20,415 nucleotides of DNA from Pleurobrachia bachei (GCA_000695325.1 AVPN01001108.1:7279-27693), one strand, 5' to 3'; positions 1 through 10,710 are shown, counted from the first letter of the stretch. Notes: generated by a model from the sequence alone, not told the origin. Translations and numbers: made by a program.

Positions 1-189
1 GGAGAGTGGTGAGGAGAAGGACCACCCCGACGTCGGGGTGGTAGTGGCGGGGGACTATCGTTGTGCACTGTACTATCCGTTGATCCACCACTTTCTGTAT
101 GGTGGCGCTCAGATGGGGTGCCAGACAGACCACTATCAGCCCCACTGCTGTAGGAAGGTCCGGGCTGTGGTGGTGAGAGGCTGTCAGTA
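1..189 (+). CDS. Open frame entering from the left edge (possible 3' end of a gene)
   Basis: Frame 2 on the plus strand is open from base 2 to a TAG at 187-189, about 61 codons with no start inside the window. The translation has several Cys and His residues near its end (GCQTDHYQPHCC, then RKVRAVVV). I recognise no family. An ATTAAA at 327-332 could serve as a poly(A) signal, which mildly supports a terminal exon on this strand. The frame contains a perfect 20-bp palindrome at about 23-42, so it could instead be a repeat. Treat it as a weak candidate. Confidence 0.22.
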
Positions 190-774
190 GACGGGGAGGA
201 GAACGAATCATCTGCACTACTCCAATACCCTGGGAGACACTTGATCAGAAACATAGAACATACAAGCCAGATCCCCAAACCGGACATCTGGTTGGGGGTC
301 TGGTTTGTATCCGACCCTTGTCTATCATTAAAGAACCGAGGAAGGATTGGACACGGATTTACACATTGGGCTTGTTATTTGACGTACATGAACAGAAATT
401 CAACACTATAACGAATTAACTAGCCATGACACTCACCAGACGATTTAGTGGCCTTGGATTCAGTTGAATCACCCTGCTTCGAATGTCCCAGAGCGGGTCT
501 CGAGACCCCAAACTTGTGAATTTCAATCTGCATCAGTAGAGCTGCCTTTTCCTTCTGCGTCTGGGTTGTACTCTTATCTATGTGAGGAGGGAGGGGTTAT
601 GTTTTACTGGAGAGGGAGGGGTGTCAGGGGTGTTATGTTTTACACAGGGGGTGGAACATCTGGGCTAAACAAACAGTTCACACCATAGCTCAAGCAGATC
701 TCAATCTAATTCCTAGAAAGTAATACAACAAACTTGTCCAATTCTGATCCGGTCCACTCTCACTTTAAGTTCAC
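190..774. other. Intergenic stretch, no gene recognised
   Basis: The only ORF of any length (464-688, +) has no recognisable domain and includes a G-rich direct repeat around 590-650 (GGGAGGGGT..TTATGTTTTAC occurs twice). I take it as chance. This stretch should contain the 3' end of the minus-strand DEP gene; I found no AATAAA or ATTAAA on that strand close to its stop. Confidence 0.5.
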
Positions 775-3479
775 CTAAAAACACAACTCACGGCTATTAA
801 AGTTGCGACTGGAACTGCTTGAGACGTGGGCGAGTTGTCGTTGGAAGATCGGGTTCTCTGCCAGGTCTGATACTGTACTGCTACACGAGCTAAGGTTCCT
901 AATACGGCGCTTGGAAGTAGTAGTGCCTGGTATGTGGGAGTTTAGATTAGACTTACTGGTGAACTGTGAAGTATCTGAATGGTGATCTACCAAAATGGAG
1001 ATATATATCAGATTGATAGAGGCTGATAGATCTAGATATACAGTTATCGAAAAGGTGGACTAACCGGCTGATGCTGGGTATTGGCTCTGAAGTCGCTTTA
1101 TGTAGTTGAATGAACCCGGCACATCATCATCACAATCAGTAAAATGCGACACTGCGAGAGAGAGGGGATGTTAGTGGCCTAATTGTGAACTGAGAATGTG
1201 GTTTCTGAAACCCCCATTCAGCACCTGCCAGAACATTGGCCTGGCCCTATTCTCATTTCTTTCAAATGAGGCTTGGCCTGACAGTAGTAGTACAGCACAG
1301 AGAAAAAACTAGCAACATCTAGAGGCGACTGGTTCAAAACTACAACCTACTACCGTATTCCCATTAGACAAGCAGCACTGTACTAAACTACCTACCGATA
1401 CTGCTGGTGGTTTCACAGTGTGATTCACACTCGCTGGTTCTGTGTTGACGTTCAAACTCTCTACCCCAATCAAGGGGTAGATCAGGGGGCCACGATAACA
1501 CACTCTCCCTGCTCTGACTCTTGGAGCTGAGCACCTCACAGCTGTTCTTCAGTTTTATCCTCTCGTCTCGTCTGTTGTGAACTGAAATGGGAGTCGGTAA
1601 AATATTACATCATCTACCCACTCCCCGGGATCGAACAAAGATTTAGTCTTTACAAATTACTTGACGTGTTCAGACTCTCTCTCAGTCTCCCCTACTACAG
1701 TCACAACCAGTAGCATGACATAAGAGACTGCTAGAGTATGAAGTATGAACAGTAATCCGCCTACCTTTCTGTAGGAGTGTTACAGCTTGCATAAATTCAG
1801 TTGTCAGGCCTATCTCAGATATCCTTCTCCTTGGTTTTCCAGGCTGGTCACCTCGACTCACACAAATGGCGGGGAAAGGAGAGGAGGACGGTTCAGCCAC
1901 TGTTTTCATTTCACTTCTCCGGGGAGAGCTTGACTCAATGAGACTGGATACGTAGAACCAGTATTCCGTCGTCTGAGAGAAGAGAGAGGTGATTAGAAAC
2001 AGAGAGTGAGACTGGGCATTTAGGATCATAATTGAATCTAAACTTGCAGGGCTTGAGAGCATATGGTGAAATGAATTATGTAGTTTGAAATGAGGATGGA
2101 TATTTAGGGTTTATATTACGGGTTATCACCCCCTGCTGGTGCTAGAGAGCTGTTCATTTTCAAAGAGAACCAGTGTAGTGATATCATTCTCGTGGTAAGA
2201 GGGGCTGGTAATATGACTCGCATACCAGAGGTGCTGGGGAGGCCATGAATGAAATGAGATAAAAAGTCAAAAGCGAAAGTGCTCCACAATCCACAAAGCT
2301 CTTATTGATAACGAATTCACCCCGCAAATGCTATTAGTACGTGGGAAACGAATATCAATCTCACCTCACTGAATCGGGCTCCTTTCTGTGCAGCTGACCG
2401 AATGAAATCCAGCTTGAGGAGACAGGTCACAAAGCGTTTACAGTCCTCCCTATTTTCAAAGTCAGTTCGTCTCTCCAACCACTCAATAAGCGTTTTTCCT
2501 GGAAAGGTAGGGGTGAATAAAAACGATCGAAATACACTCAATGGTCCGACATCTGAAACCAATTAGCATAGCAATTAGCGATTCTATATCAGTAAACAAC
2601 TAGTTATCAAATATCTTGCACGCGATTTACCTTTGAAAGTCATTGGAAGATCTTTATCTTTCCCAAAGAGAACCAAGAAACTATGCCTCCGTTTCTTTGT
2701 GCCACTCTGTTCCAGATTGAACTGTCTCATAACCTCAAGGCCCTGACACCATGTCCTCTTCTCACTGGCACTTATTGGGTAGGAATTTGGACAATCCCAG
2801 CAGAACCTGGCGTGGAGAGGTTTGTGATGTCATTTTGTATAACTGGTGAAGGTAAATTGATTGGGAACTATAGAGTAGTGAACTGTGGGGTTTCACCAAA
2901 GAATCTTTGGCAAAGATAGCAAGGCGAACACTGGGTCTGTGAATTGGGAATTATCACTTTTAATTTTATGGCTGGGGAAGCTTCTACTGTCGGACCCCGA
3001 TTTACCGGGATGCAAGCCGAGCAATGAGCATTGCTCGAGGGAAAGGGTTTTGAAGTCCGGTAAATTACTAAATTGGGGTGCACGGTACACCCAGGTCTGA
3101 ATGTACCTGTAAAACTTGTTGAACTCATCAGCAAAATGGAACTTATCATCCTCGTGTTGTAGAACTCTAAACTCCACCAACAACCGACACAGCTTGACGC
3201 CGTCACCTCTGTTCCAGATCTGGTGAAAGAGTTTGGGATGTTTTGTGAAATGGGAACAAAGTAACTCTTTCAATTTCATCTCAGCTCTGTCATCTAACCA
3301 AGCGCATACACACGGGATTGGGGATGGGATCGGGATTAATTGAGCCTAATTACCTGATTATCATTTTGGACCAGCCAATCGACCAGGGACATTCCACTGA
3401 TTTTGTTGCTGGGAAGGTTCTCTCCCACTTTCTCTCTCAACAGTTCCCCAACCAACCAAACATCCGACTCAACCGACAT
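775..3479 (-). CDS. Two-DEP-domain protein, 414 aa, eight exons
   Basis: Assembled from splice sites; codon phase matches at every junction. Exons on the minus strand: 3479-3354, 3219-3107, 2806-2631, 2552-2365, 1972-1765, 1526-1392, 1151-1065, 986-775. They total 1245 nt, exactly 415 codons with the stop. DEP domain 1 is about residues 5-85 (SGMSLVDWLV at 28-37, GVKLCRLL at 49-56, FYRF at 78-81). DEP domain 2 is about residues 140-210 (GKTLIEWLERR from 157, EYWFYV at 204-209). The C-terminal half is Ser/Pro/basic-rich (PRRSEMK, GKPRRRIS, TSKRRIRNLSSCSS) without a recognised domain. DEP domains usually bind membranes or receptor and G-protein partners. Twin DEP domains and this length recall DEPTOR (about 409 aa), but I see no PDZ domain, so orthology is not claimed. 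The start is the first ATG after an AG acceptor at 3490-3491; a TGA is in frame two codons upstream. The gene looks intact. Confidence 0.82.
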
Positions 3480-3491
3480 AGCTCAATTACT
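3480..3491 (-). promoter_or_regulatory. 3' splice acceptor 10 nt before the DEP-gene ATG
   Basis: On the minus strand, CATGTTTTACAG precedes a 10-nt leader (TAATTGAGCT) and the ATG at 3479. The AG is at 3491-3490. It marks either the end of a 5'-UTR intron or a spliced-leader addition site. Confidence 0.5.
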
Positions 3492-4262
3492 GTAAAACAT
3501 GGGATGCAATTAGCAGAGATAAACTTAAAAGGGATGGGCAAAATGTCTTATGAAATGATAAAAGCTATAATGAACATCTAACAATTACTGTACACAGAGA
3601 CTGGGTACAATGGTAAGAAAAGGGCAAGAGCAACAGGAGAGATTCAGTGCGTACGCTGGTCTGAGCGGGAGCGAGAACGAATCATTGGGGACAACTTAAC
3701 AGTAACATGAGACCCAGGACTGGTACTGCAGAGATAAGGGGGCCTCTCTTCAGTCTAGAAACTGAATGAAACGCGTTGTGACTTTTTGGTTTAGTTTTGG
3801 ATATATTTTGCAAACCGCGTGTGTTTTCAAGTAGCAGTGGCGGCATGAAAATTAGATCTATATACCGAATCAGAGAGTTGGTGATGACATCGCGAGCTTC
3901 GTTGCCGCGCTGCGCGCGGCGATAGTGGAGGGGTGACAGCGTCACCAAATCAGAGAGAGGTGTCGTGCAGGTGGCATGGTTGTTGAGTAATCAACAACAT
4001 AAGGTGGCAGGTGGAGCATACCTGGCCATGAGTTAGGGAATAGTGGGGCAGGAACTGAGTTAGTTAAAGGGCAATGCAGTTAGGAAGGCTAACTACCGCT
4101 ACAAAAATAATGACGAGAAACATCCCAACGCGTTGAGTTATACAACTATTATAGCTATACAACTGCAGCGAGAATTATACCAACAGCTGGTTAAGAGCAA
4201 GAGGATAGAAGCCCTAATATTGGTATTGTGGATGTCATCAAATTTAAAGCCGAAAATCAGGA
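3492..4262. other. Non-coding stretch upstream of the DEP gene
   Basis: I see no convincing exon. The ORF at 3948-3682 (minus) has no known domain. A short stem-loop with 8-bp arms (GTTGTTGA..TCAACAAC) lies at about 3977-3996. Promoter or upstream exons of the DEP gene may lie here, but no core element stands out. Confidence 0.4.
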
Positions 4263-4563
4263 CAAAACCCGGACAAAAGTGTCCCAGCTATGATCGTCAT
4301 CATTGTCGACGTAACAGAGCTGCACTATTATAGGTCCCTTAGTCTCGTGGGGCCCCGCTGTACTGTTAAACAGAGGGTTGGTAATCCCCATATTGTCGCC
4401 GTACGCGCTGGTAATCATACTAGATGGACACTACGTTACTATTACATGGCGACATTCCAAGAGATATACAAACAACCACGCCCCCGACAACGGCCTGATT
4501 TTCGGAAGTAGTAACAGGGTCACTAGTCAAATAGTACCTATACGATAGACGGTAGTACTAGTA

Positions 4564-4601
4564 CACCCCTAATACTCAACAACTTTGTTGAGTAAGGGGT
4601 G
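4564..4601. repeat. Stem-loop with CACCCCTTACTCAACAA-type arms
   Basis: CACCCCTAATACTCAACAA faces TTGTTGAGTAAGGGGTG across a 2-nt loop, with a 2-nt insertion in the left arm. It is repeated in copy 2 at 5956-5993. The end motif GAGTAAGGGGTGG recurs in the cyclin intron near 8171-8183, suggesting a dispersed foldback or MITE-type element. Confidence 0.5.
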
Positions 4602-5375
4602 GGAGAGGTTAGTTGAACTTGGATTGTTCAAACTCTCGCTGTTATTAGGAAGTGGGGAAATTGTCTACTTCTTGGCTGAACTCGAGTTACCAAAAGAGAA
4701 AATACCATCAACGCATTCAACGAGGTTGGTCAGAATCTCGTTTTATATGGCCCTGCAGTAGCCTGTCACGGGATTGGTCTCGTGTCAGGGGATCACCCTT
4801 CGGGTGCACGAACATGAGGGGCACAACGTGCACAAGTCACGGGATACAAACTTGGCACTTTTTGCATGCGTGGGGGTTTGCAAAGCAGCTGCAAATCTAT
4901 GACAAAATCAACAGTCAACACCATATATGGTCATGGTGAGATAGGGTCATGGGAACCGACCATAGATACAAGGTTTGTTGTTATCTGTTAGGGTGGGAAG
5001 GGTGAGAACTGAGATAGAGCAGTTTTCAGAATGCAGAAAGCGTAGGCGGGCTGCGGGGGAGTTCTTAAAGAATGACTAGGAATTTGGTAATGAAACAAAG
5101 TAGGATATTTCTGTTTCTGAGGCCGGGTGCCGCGGGTACGGACAAAGAATGGCCTTGGTTACTTCCTGCAGCTTACCTCCCACGACACACACAACACAAA
5201 CTGAATGAATGTTAAATGGAATTATCATTGCACCGGTTATCTGATGCTGGTATGCTGATTCAGCCCCATAATTTTGTGCAGAAAAACGAAAGCTCTAGGT
5301 AGTATGTATGTGAGTGTATGACCTAAGGTTTAATGAATGAATAAGGTTAATACCTCTGAATTGACGTTCTTCAGG

Positions 5376-5425
5376 AGAGATTGAATTTCACCGCCTTCCT
5401 TCCAACACTCTCTCCTCCAGTCTTT
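5376..5425 (+). other. 50-bp block whose copy-2 counterpart is its direct complement
   Basis: Lies between the shared flanks GTTCTTCAGG and ATTCTACTGCC. It begins AGAGATTGAATTTCACC; the block in the same place in copy 2 (6768-6817) begins TCTCTAACTTAAAGTGG. Comparing position by position, all 50 bases are complementary with no reversal of order. This copy contains a pyrimidine-rich tract ending in CCTCCAG, like a plus-strand splice acceptor. Confidence 0.95.
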
Positions 5426-5654
5426 ATTCTACTGCCTAGTAGTAGGACAATTAGGAATGTAGCTGGACTGCCCATATCCGTGATAACTGGAATAATATCT
5501 GTGATATCGGTTATCGGTTATCCCTGTGTGATGCTAAAAGGGGAAGGTGGAAGGTTTATCGAGCACAATTCATGGTCAAGGTAGTCGGGGATTTGGGACA
5601 ACTTCAAGGATGGCGGGATAAACTGGGTTTCAATAAAACACACTGGATATTACT

Positions 5655-7046
5655 CAAAACCCGGACAAAAGTGTCCCAGCTATGATCGTCATCATTGTCG
5701 ACGTAACAGAGCTGCACTATTATAGGTCCCTTAGTCTCGTGGGGCCCCGCTGTACTGTTAAACAGAGGGTTGGTAATCCCCATATTGTCGCCGTACGCGC
5801 TGGTAATCATACTAGATGGACACTACGTTACTATTACATGGCGACATTCCAAGAGATATACAAACAACCACGCCCCCGACAACGGCCTGATTTTCGGAAG
5901 TAGTAACAGGGTCACTAGTCAAATAGTACCTATACGATAGACGGTAGTACTAGTACACCCCTAATACTCAACAACTTTGTTGAGTAAGGGGTGGGAGAGG
6001 TTAGTTGAACTTGGATTGTTCAAACTCTCGCTGTTATTAGGAAGTGGGGAAATTGTCTACTTCTTGGCTGAACTCGAGTTACCAAAAGAGAAAATACCAT
6101 CAACGCATTCAACGAGGTTGGTCAGAATCTCGTTTTATATGGCCCTGCAGTAGCCTGTCACGGGATTGGTCTCGTGTCAGGGGATCACCCTTCGGGTGCA
6201 CGAACATGAGGGGCACAACGTGCACAAGTCACGGGATACAAACTTGGCACTTTTTGCATGCGTGGGGGTTTGCAAAGCAGCTGCAAATCTATGACAAAAT
6301 CAACAGTCAACACCATATATGGTCATGGTGAGATAGGGTCATGGGAACCGACCATAGATACAAGGTTTGTTGTTATCTGTTAGGGTGGGAAGGGTGAGAA
6401 CTGAGATAGAGCAGTTTTCAGAATGCAGAAAGCGTAGGCGGGCTGCGGGGGAGTTCTTAAAGAATGACTAGGAATTTGGTAATGAAACAAAGTAGGATAT
6501 TTCTGTTTCTGAGGCCGGGTGCCGCGGGTACGGACAAAGAATGGCCTTGGTTACTTCCTGCAGCTTACCTCCCACGACACACACAACACAAACTGAATGA
6601 ATGTTAAATGGAATTATCATTGCACCGGTTATCTGATGCTGGTATGCTGATTCAGCCCCATAATTTTGTGCAGAAAAACGAAAGCTCTAGGTAGTATGTA
6701 TGTGAGTGTATGACCTAAGGTTTAATGAATGAATAAGGTTAATACCTCTGAATTGACGTTCTTCAGGTCTCTAACTTAAAGTGGCGGAAGGAAGGTTGTG
6801 AGAGAGGAGGTCAGAAAATTCTACTGCCTAGTAGTAGGACAATTAGGAATGTAGCTGGACTGCCCATATCCGTGATAACTGGAATAATATCTGTGATATC
6901 GGTTATCGGTTATCCCTGTGTGATGCTAAAAGGGGAAGGTGGAAGGTTTATCGAGCACAATTCATGGTCAAGGTAGTCGGGGATTTGGGACAACTTCAAG
7001 GATGGCGGGATAAACTGGGTTTCAATAAAACACACTGGATATTACT
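5655..7046 (+). repeat. Tandem duplication A, copy 2 (1392 bp)
   Basis: Exact 1392-bp offset from copy 1, with no base between the two copies. After GGATATTACT at 7046 the sequence diverges (GATAGAAAAAAG). Identity appears perfect outside 6768-6817, so the duplication is either very recent or an assembly product. Confidence 0.93.
6768..6817 (+). other. 50-bp complement-only block in copy 2
   Basis: Exact complement, in the same 5'->3' order, of 5376-5425. The replacement makes the block purine-rich (GCGGAAGGAAGG, GAGAGAGGAGG). Both borders are clean with no indel, so the 1392-bp spacing is kept. Confidence 0.95.
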
Positions 7047-7636
7047 GATAGAAAAAAGTTAAAAAGTGAGAAAATAACAATGTCGTTTACATTTGATAAG
7101 CGTATTGATTTAATTCTCGCTTACAATTGATATTGAATTGTCATTCGTCAAGCTGACACCCAAAAAAGAAACTCAGCATAAACGAAGTTACAAACCTTAC
7201 CCAGAAACTGAAAATGACAAAACACTGAAACAAATGCAGATAAATACTCCCAAACACATAGAACAAATAATATCATATTAGTAAGTATAAAGTAATTTAT
7301 AAATAGCTCTATATAAACTCTTCAACTGAGGAAAAAATGTCACAAAAATTGATAGTTCTTTTTCCATCATACTAAAATTACAGGCCTTGGAGTTTGGAAA
7401 AAGAACAATTGCAATGGTAAACAATCATCCTTTTGGATAAGATTAAGCTGTTTAAAGTTTATCAGTTATCACGCATCCATTAGAAAAAAGGAGCACACTA
7501 ACAAATCATATAATAGACACAAATCTGGGCAATCCATATTACCCTACCTAAACACAATCATTCTCATCGTGCCCTATTGTGTTACTTTACCTATAGCTTA
7601 AAAACTGGTGAACATATTGTAAAAGAATAGAGCAGC
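7047..7636. other. AT-rich stretch downstream of the cyclin gene
   Basis: AT-rich sequence without open frames of note. Its right part should contain the 3' UTR of the minus-strand cyclin gene. I saw no canonical minus-strand poly(A) signal close to the stop at 7637. Confidence 0.4.
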
Positions 7637-8868
7637 TTACTGTAAATCGGAAACTAGTTTCTTGTATACGGTTTGGTGTTTCTTGAAAACCGTCTCATAA
7701 TCACTCAGTTCGTCGGTCAGGACAGCACGCCGCAGTTGCACCTTACACTCCGCCACCGCTGTCTCATCTACCTCAATGTTCAGTCTCTTCAGAACGGGCA
7801 AGAGGGTGCTGTACTGAAGGTTCAGGATATCGAGCGATGAAATGGCGATGGTTGATGGTAGGTATTGGATGAATTTGTAGGACAGGGTTGATAACTCGCA
7901 GAGAAATTTCCCCGTGTAGTATTGACTTCTCGTGCAGCTGAGGAGTTTCACTAGATACCGCACAAATTGTACGGATGTCGGGTATCCCAAGTCGTAGTCA
8001 AATTCTTTAAGCATTTGCTTCTCGGTTTTTACCAGGTCCTGAGAAATGGGGGGTTAGTTTAGTGTGACAGAAAGCGAATATTGAAATTTCTGTCTGAAAA
8101 GCATAATTCTAGAACTTGTGCATGCTTCTCGTTTCACAAGCACCCCTTCAACATGCACGTTTTGGTTGCTGAGTAAGGGGTGGTCTCTCCTATCCCATTA
8201 CACAGTGTTTTAGAAGGGCAGAAAGTTCACAAGCAAGCTTTGTACACCGTGGGTGGCAGGATAAGAGGTTGGTAAAATAGCGGTCAGCGATCACTAATTG
8301 GATCTCAGTAAATTACCTCGGGAGTGTAAGAATCCTCGGTTATGTAGCACAAATCGACCATCCGGGGTACAGTGACCTCCTCAAACTTGGATGCTAAATG
8401 GAGGCTACTAATCCCAACCAGTTGGAGAGACATGCGGTTAATTTTCTTGAAGCTCAAATATCGATCAATGTAGTGAACGGCGTAGTAAAGCGTATCATCG
8501 GCGAGTTTGAATTTCCCACATGCCTGAATCATCCAATCAATGAGAACCGCTCTCATGAAGTGCTTCAGGTCGGGCTGATTTCTCATGTAGTCCCTGTCTA
8601 TCTTCATCTCCTTCTGAAAATTGAGAAGATATCTCAACGCTTCCTCTGTGTATGAGGCGTCATTGGCGTCAATGCCAGAAATCTGTCTGTTCTGACGGCA
8701 TGGCGAGTGCTTGGCCTTCTTGGGGACTGCATCATGAAGGGAGAGAGACCGGTACTGTCGGTTTGTCATATTGGCAAGGGGTGCCCGATCGAATTGTTGA
8801 GACTTGACATCACTTTCCGTACCATTGGAAGGTTTTACAGGAAATACGTTTTCGATCATCTGATTCAT
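7637..8868 (-). CDS. Cyclin A/B-type protein, 317 aa, two exons
   Basis: Exon 1 is 8868-8317 and exon 2 is 8038-7637, joined in phase 0 across a 278-bp intron (GTAATT..TTTCTCAG). Mitotic-type cyclins activate a cyclin-dependent kinase and are destroyed at mitosis. The N-terminal cyclin box includes YMRNQPD, MRAVLIDW (residues 105-112, the MRAIL substrate-docking patch), HYIDRYLS and HLASKFEE. Exon 2 continues the fold: YTPEDLVKTEK, then YLPSTIAISSLDIL in the second cyclin box. RAPLANMTN at 28-36 fits the destruction-box pattern RxxLxxxxN, so the short N-terminus can be complete. QPD and YLPS favour cyclin A; other residues are closer to B, so no subtype is assigned. The stop lies in CAGTAAGC, which also resembles a donor, so a further 3' exon is not excluded. 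Confidence 0.92.
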
Positions 8869-8886
8869 GGTCTAAAGGGGAAAGCT
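8869..8886 (-). promoter_or_regulatory. 3' splice acceptor 3 nt before the cyclin ATG
   Basis: On the minus strand GCTTTCCCCTTTAG is followed by ACC and the ATG. The pyrimidine run is strong. It is either a 5'-UTR intron end or a spliced-leader site; an upstream coding exon is less likely because a destruction box already lies near the N-terminus. Confidence 0.55.
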
Positions 8887-8962
8887 AACATGTCATTTGA
8901 AGGTTCTAAGCAATATTAAATACAGAACATTTTATACTCGAAAGATTAAGCAAATGACAAAC

Positions 8963-9056
8963 TGGCAGTCAATAGGGTAGAGCATGCTCGAGCAAATTCC
9001 ATATCTCTCGAACGTAACGGTTAGCTCTGATTGACCAGAAGGGTACTTGACTGCCA
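8963..9056. mobile_element. Possible small inverted-repeat element, 10-bp ends
   Basis: TGGCAGTCAA at 8963-8972 faces TTGACTGCCA at 9047-9056. The arms are short, so chance is possible, but the motif TACTTGAC next to the right arm recurs at the element near 9695. Confidence 0.3.
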
Positions 9057-9694
9057 ATTAGTACTGGGCTTGCAATTAAAGTTCAGCTAATTATTGGTAA
9101 TTGGGGCTAGGGCCATTGAACACCTGTACGGGCCACAGGGCAATTACATTCGGAGTTGAGAGATCTGAGACGCGTCTAAACGTCATGAAATAGCTGAGGA
9201 GGACAATACGTAACTAACAAGCGATCATAATCAGGGAGTGTAATTCGGTAGACTCCTTCATAAAACCTCATATTGCCTGAACACTACGAATCGGTCCGTG
9301 GAAATTAATTACAGCATTCCGGGAAATCGAGGGACGTGCTCCTTCATAAACACATCGACTCTGGAAACTCTAGTTCTAGGAGCGAGAGATATTATCATAT
9401 CGTGGGGGTAGGAAGGAAACCCCAAAGATAACAGCGGTAGAAGCACAACGAAACAATCAACAGGAGAGAACAACGAAATGATTGAATGGGCCGCTGTGGA
9501 AGATACGAATTGGAGAGCTAACGCGCCGACCGTTCTGAAGGGCCGGCTCCGCGCGTTCCAAACAATACACCTCAAAAGTGTGACATTCGGGAGCGAAAAT
9601 GGCACATCGAGATCCAGGACAGATTGCAGCACAGAACAGGGAGTTTCACACCCACCAGTCACCACTACCATTAACCATTACTCAAGTTCATACA

Positions 9695-9771
9695 AGTGGT
9701 ACTTGACTTTAAATGTTTGTTATTGAGTAGGAAGAAGTGGATCGTCAAATGTTGACAGGTCAAGTACCACT
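9695..9771. mobile_element. MITE-like element with 13-bp perfect terminal repeats
   Basis: AGTGGTACTTGAC (9695-9707) and GTCAAGTACCACT (9759-9771) are perfect reverse complements around a 51-bp core. Size and structure suit a tiny non-autonomous DNA element or foldback. No target duplication was recognised. Confidence 0.5.
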
Positions 9772-9855
9772 CTTTTAGAATGATGGGAAAAACAAGTCTT
9801 TTTGGAACGAACAAAAAGCAGTAATAAATTAGTATAAAATTGTCTCTTCATTCAT

Positions 9856-10710
9856 TCATTCCAAGATAACTTCAGCTCCAAATTCAGTTAGTGCTGCTTG
9901 TAACTTCTCAGCGTCGGCCGTCGGCACGTCTTCTCTGAAAGAAAAGAAAATGTTAGTTCAAACGCGAACGGTTTAGCTGAAAAAAGTAACATTTTCCCTA
10001 ATAGGTGTCTCCAACCCAACCTACCTAACAATGCAGGGTGCAGATTCCACAAGTTTCTTCGCTGCAACTAAGTTAAAGTTTGGAACAGACTCCTTTATGG
10101 CTTTTATCAATTTAATCTAAAGAAAGGGAGGTATTTAATTTAATAGAGGCTAGAAAACACAAACCAAAAGTTATAACAACGACAACTAATTTATCTGAAA
10201 ATCAAACATGCAATACCGCACCTTTTTAGACGCATCCACAGAGATAAGTTTAACAGTGAATGCTTTCTTTTCCTCAACAGGCGGTGCCTCCTCGACAACT
10301 TCAGACTCAACTGCTGCGGGTGCAGAGGCGGCGGGAGCTGCGGCCCCGATTGCTATGTCACCGATACCTAATGAGGAACAATGATATAGTTTGATGTCCG
10401 ATAATCAGTTAAAAGATTACAGATATTGGGCACAAAACATTGAGTCCATATAATATCAAATGACATAGCACAAGACGAACAGCCATAACTCACCGAGCCT
10501 TGATTTTAGGACCTTTGTAAGATGTCCCGTTTCTATGAGGGACAAGTTGCAAATCTGATCAGCGATAGAGCGGACATTCTCTGACACCCCAATCAGTCCA
10601 TCTTCTTCATCCTGGGCTGGGGCAGGAACCGGCGCTGCTGCTGCTGCAGATAAGGCTCGTTTCCCTGAGAGAACGGACAGGGACCGCCTCAGACAAAACC
10701 TTGCTAGCAT
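9856..10710 (-). CDS. MRPL12: Mitochondrial ribosomal protein L12 (bL12m), 177 aa, four exons
   Basis: Exons on the minus strand: 10710-10494, 10367-10222, 10116-10025, 9934-9856, total 534 nt. All junctions keep phase and have good acceptors (CCTCATTAG, CTTTCTTTAG, CTTTCTTTCAG). The protein forms the flexible stalk of the mitochondrial large subunit that recruits translation factors. The N-terminus MLARFCLRRSLSVLSGKRAL is Arg-rich without acidic residues, as in a mitochondrial presequence. Next come the L7/L12 dimerisation helices (SIADQICNLSLIETGHLTKVLK), an Ala/Pro/Glu hinge, and the C-terminal factor-binding domain (KAFTVKLIS, IKLIKAIKESV, AAKKLVESAP, EKLQAALTEFGAEV). An AG acceptor ends one base before the ATG. 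The open frame upstream of this ATG is therefore not taken as coding. The start is placed at MLARF. Confidence 0.95.

Larger units (their letters stand above)
4263..5654 (+). repeat. Tandem duplication A, copy 1 (1392 bp)
   Basis: It begins at CAAAACCCGGAC (4263) and ends at GGATATTACT (5654). The same sequence follows immediately at 5655-7046. Every stretch compared by eye is identical except one 50-bp block (5376-5425). ORFs inside (for example 4290-4511 and 4652-4939, +) repeat exactly in copy 2 and match no family I know, so I do not call genes. It contains a hairpin at 4564-4601. Confidence 0.93.
8887..9855. other. Intergenic stretch between the cyclin gene and MRPL12
   Basis: Two opposing ORFs (9671-9309 minus, 9478-9726 plus) overlap and neither has a recognisable domain. 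Two short inverted-repeat elements lie here and are listed separately. I cannot place an upstream exon or promoter of the cyclin gene. Confidence 0.4.

Noticed and set aside
464-688. Plus-strand ORF of 74 codons
   Set aside because: G-rich repeated sequence, no domain, no splice support.
1225-1277. Possible extra 53-bp exon of the DEP gene (AKPHLKEMRIGPGQCSG)
   Set aside because: It has an AG and a GT border, but including it breaks the phase with the next exon, whereas skipping it with the 1392 donor keeps phase throughout.
1614-1660. tRNA-like B box on the minus strand (GTTCGATCCCGGGGAG)
   Set aside because: No pairing T stem, no A box and no cloverleaf around it; it lies in an intron of the DEP gene. 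A degraded SINE cannot be excluded but is not supported.
4652-4939. ORF of 95 codons duplicated at 6044-6331
   Set aside because: Conservation between copies is only due to the tandem duplication; composition and motifs do not look like a protein family.
9309-9726. Two opposing ORFs between the cyclin gene and MRPL12
   Set aside because: They overlap on opposite strands, have no domain and no splice signals; likely chance or a decayed repeat.
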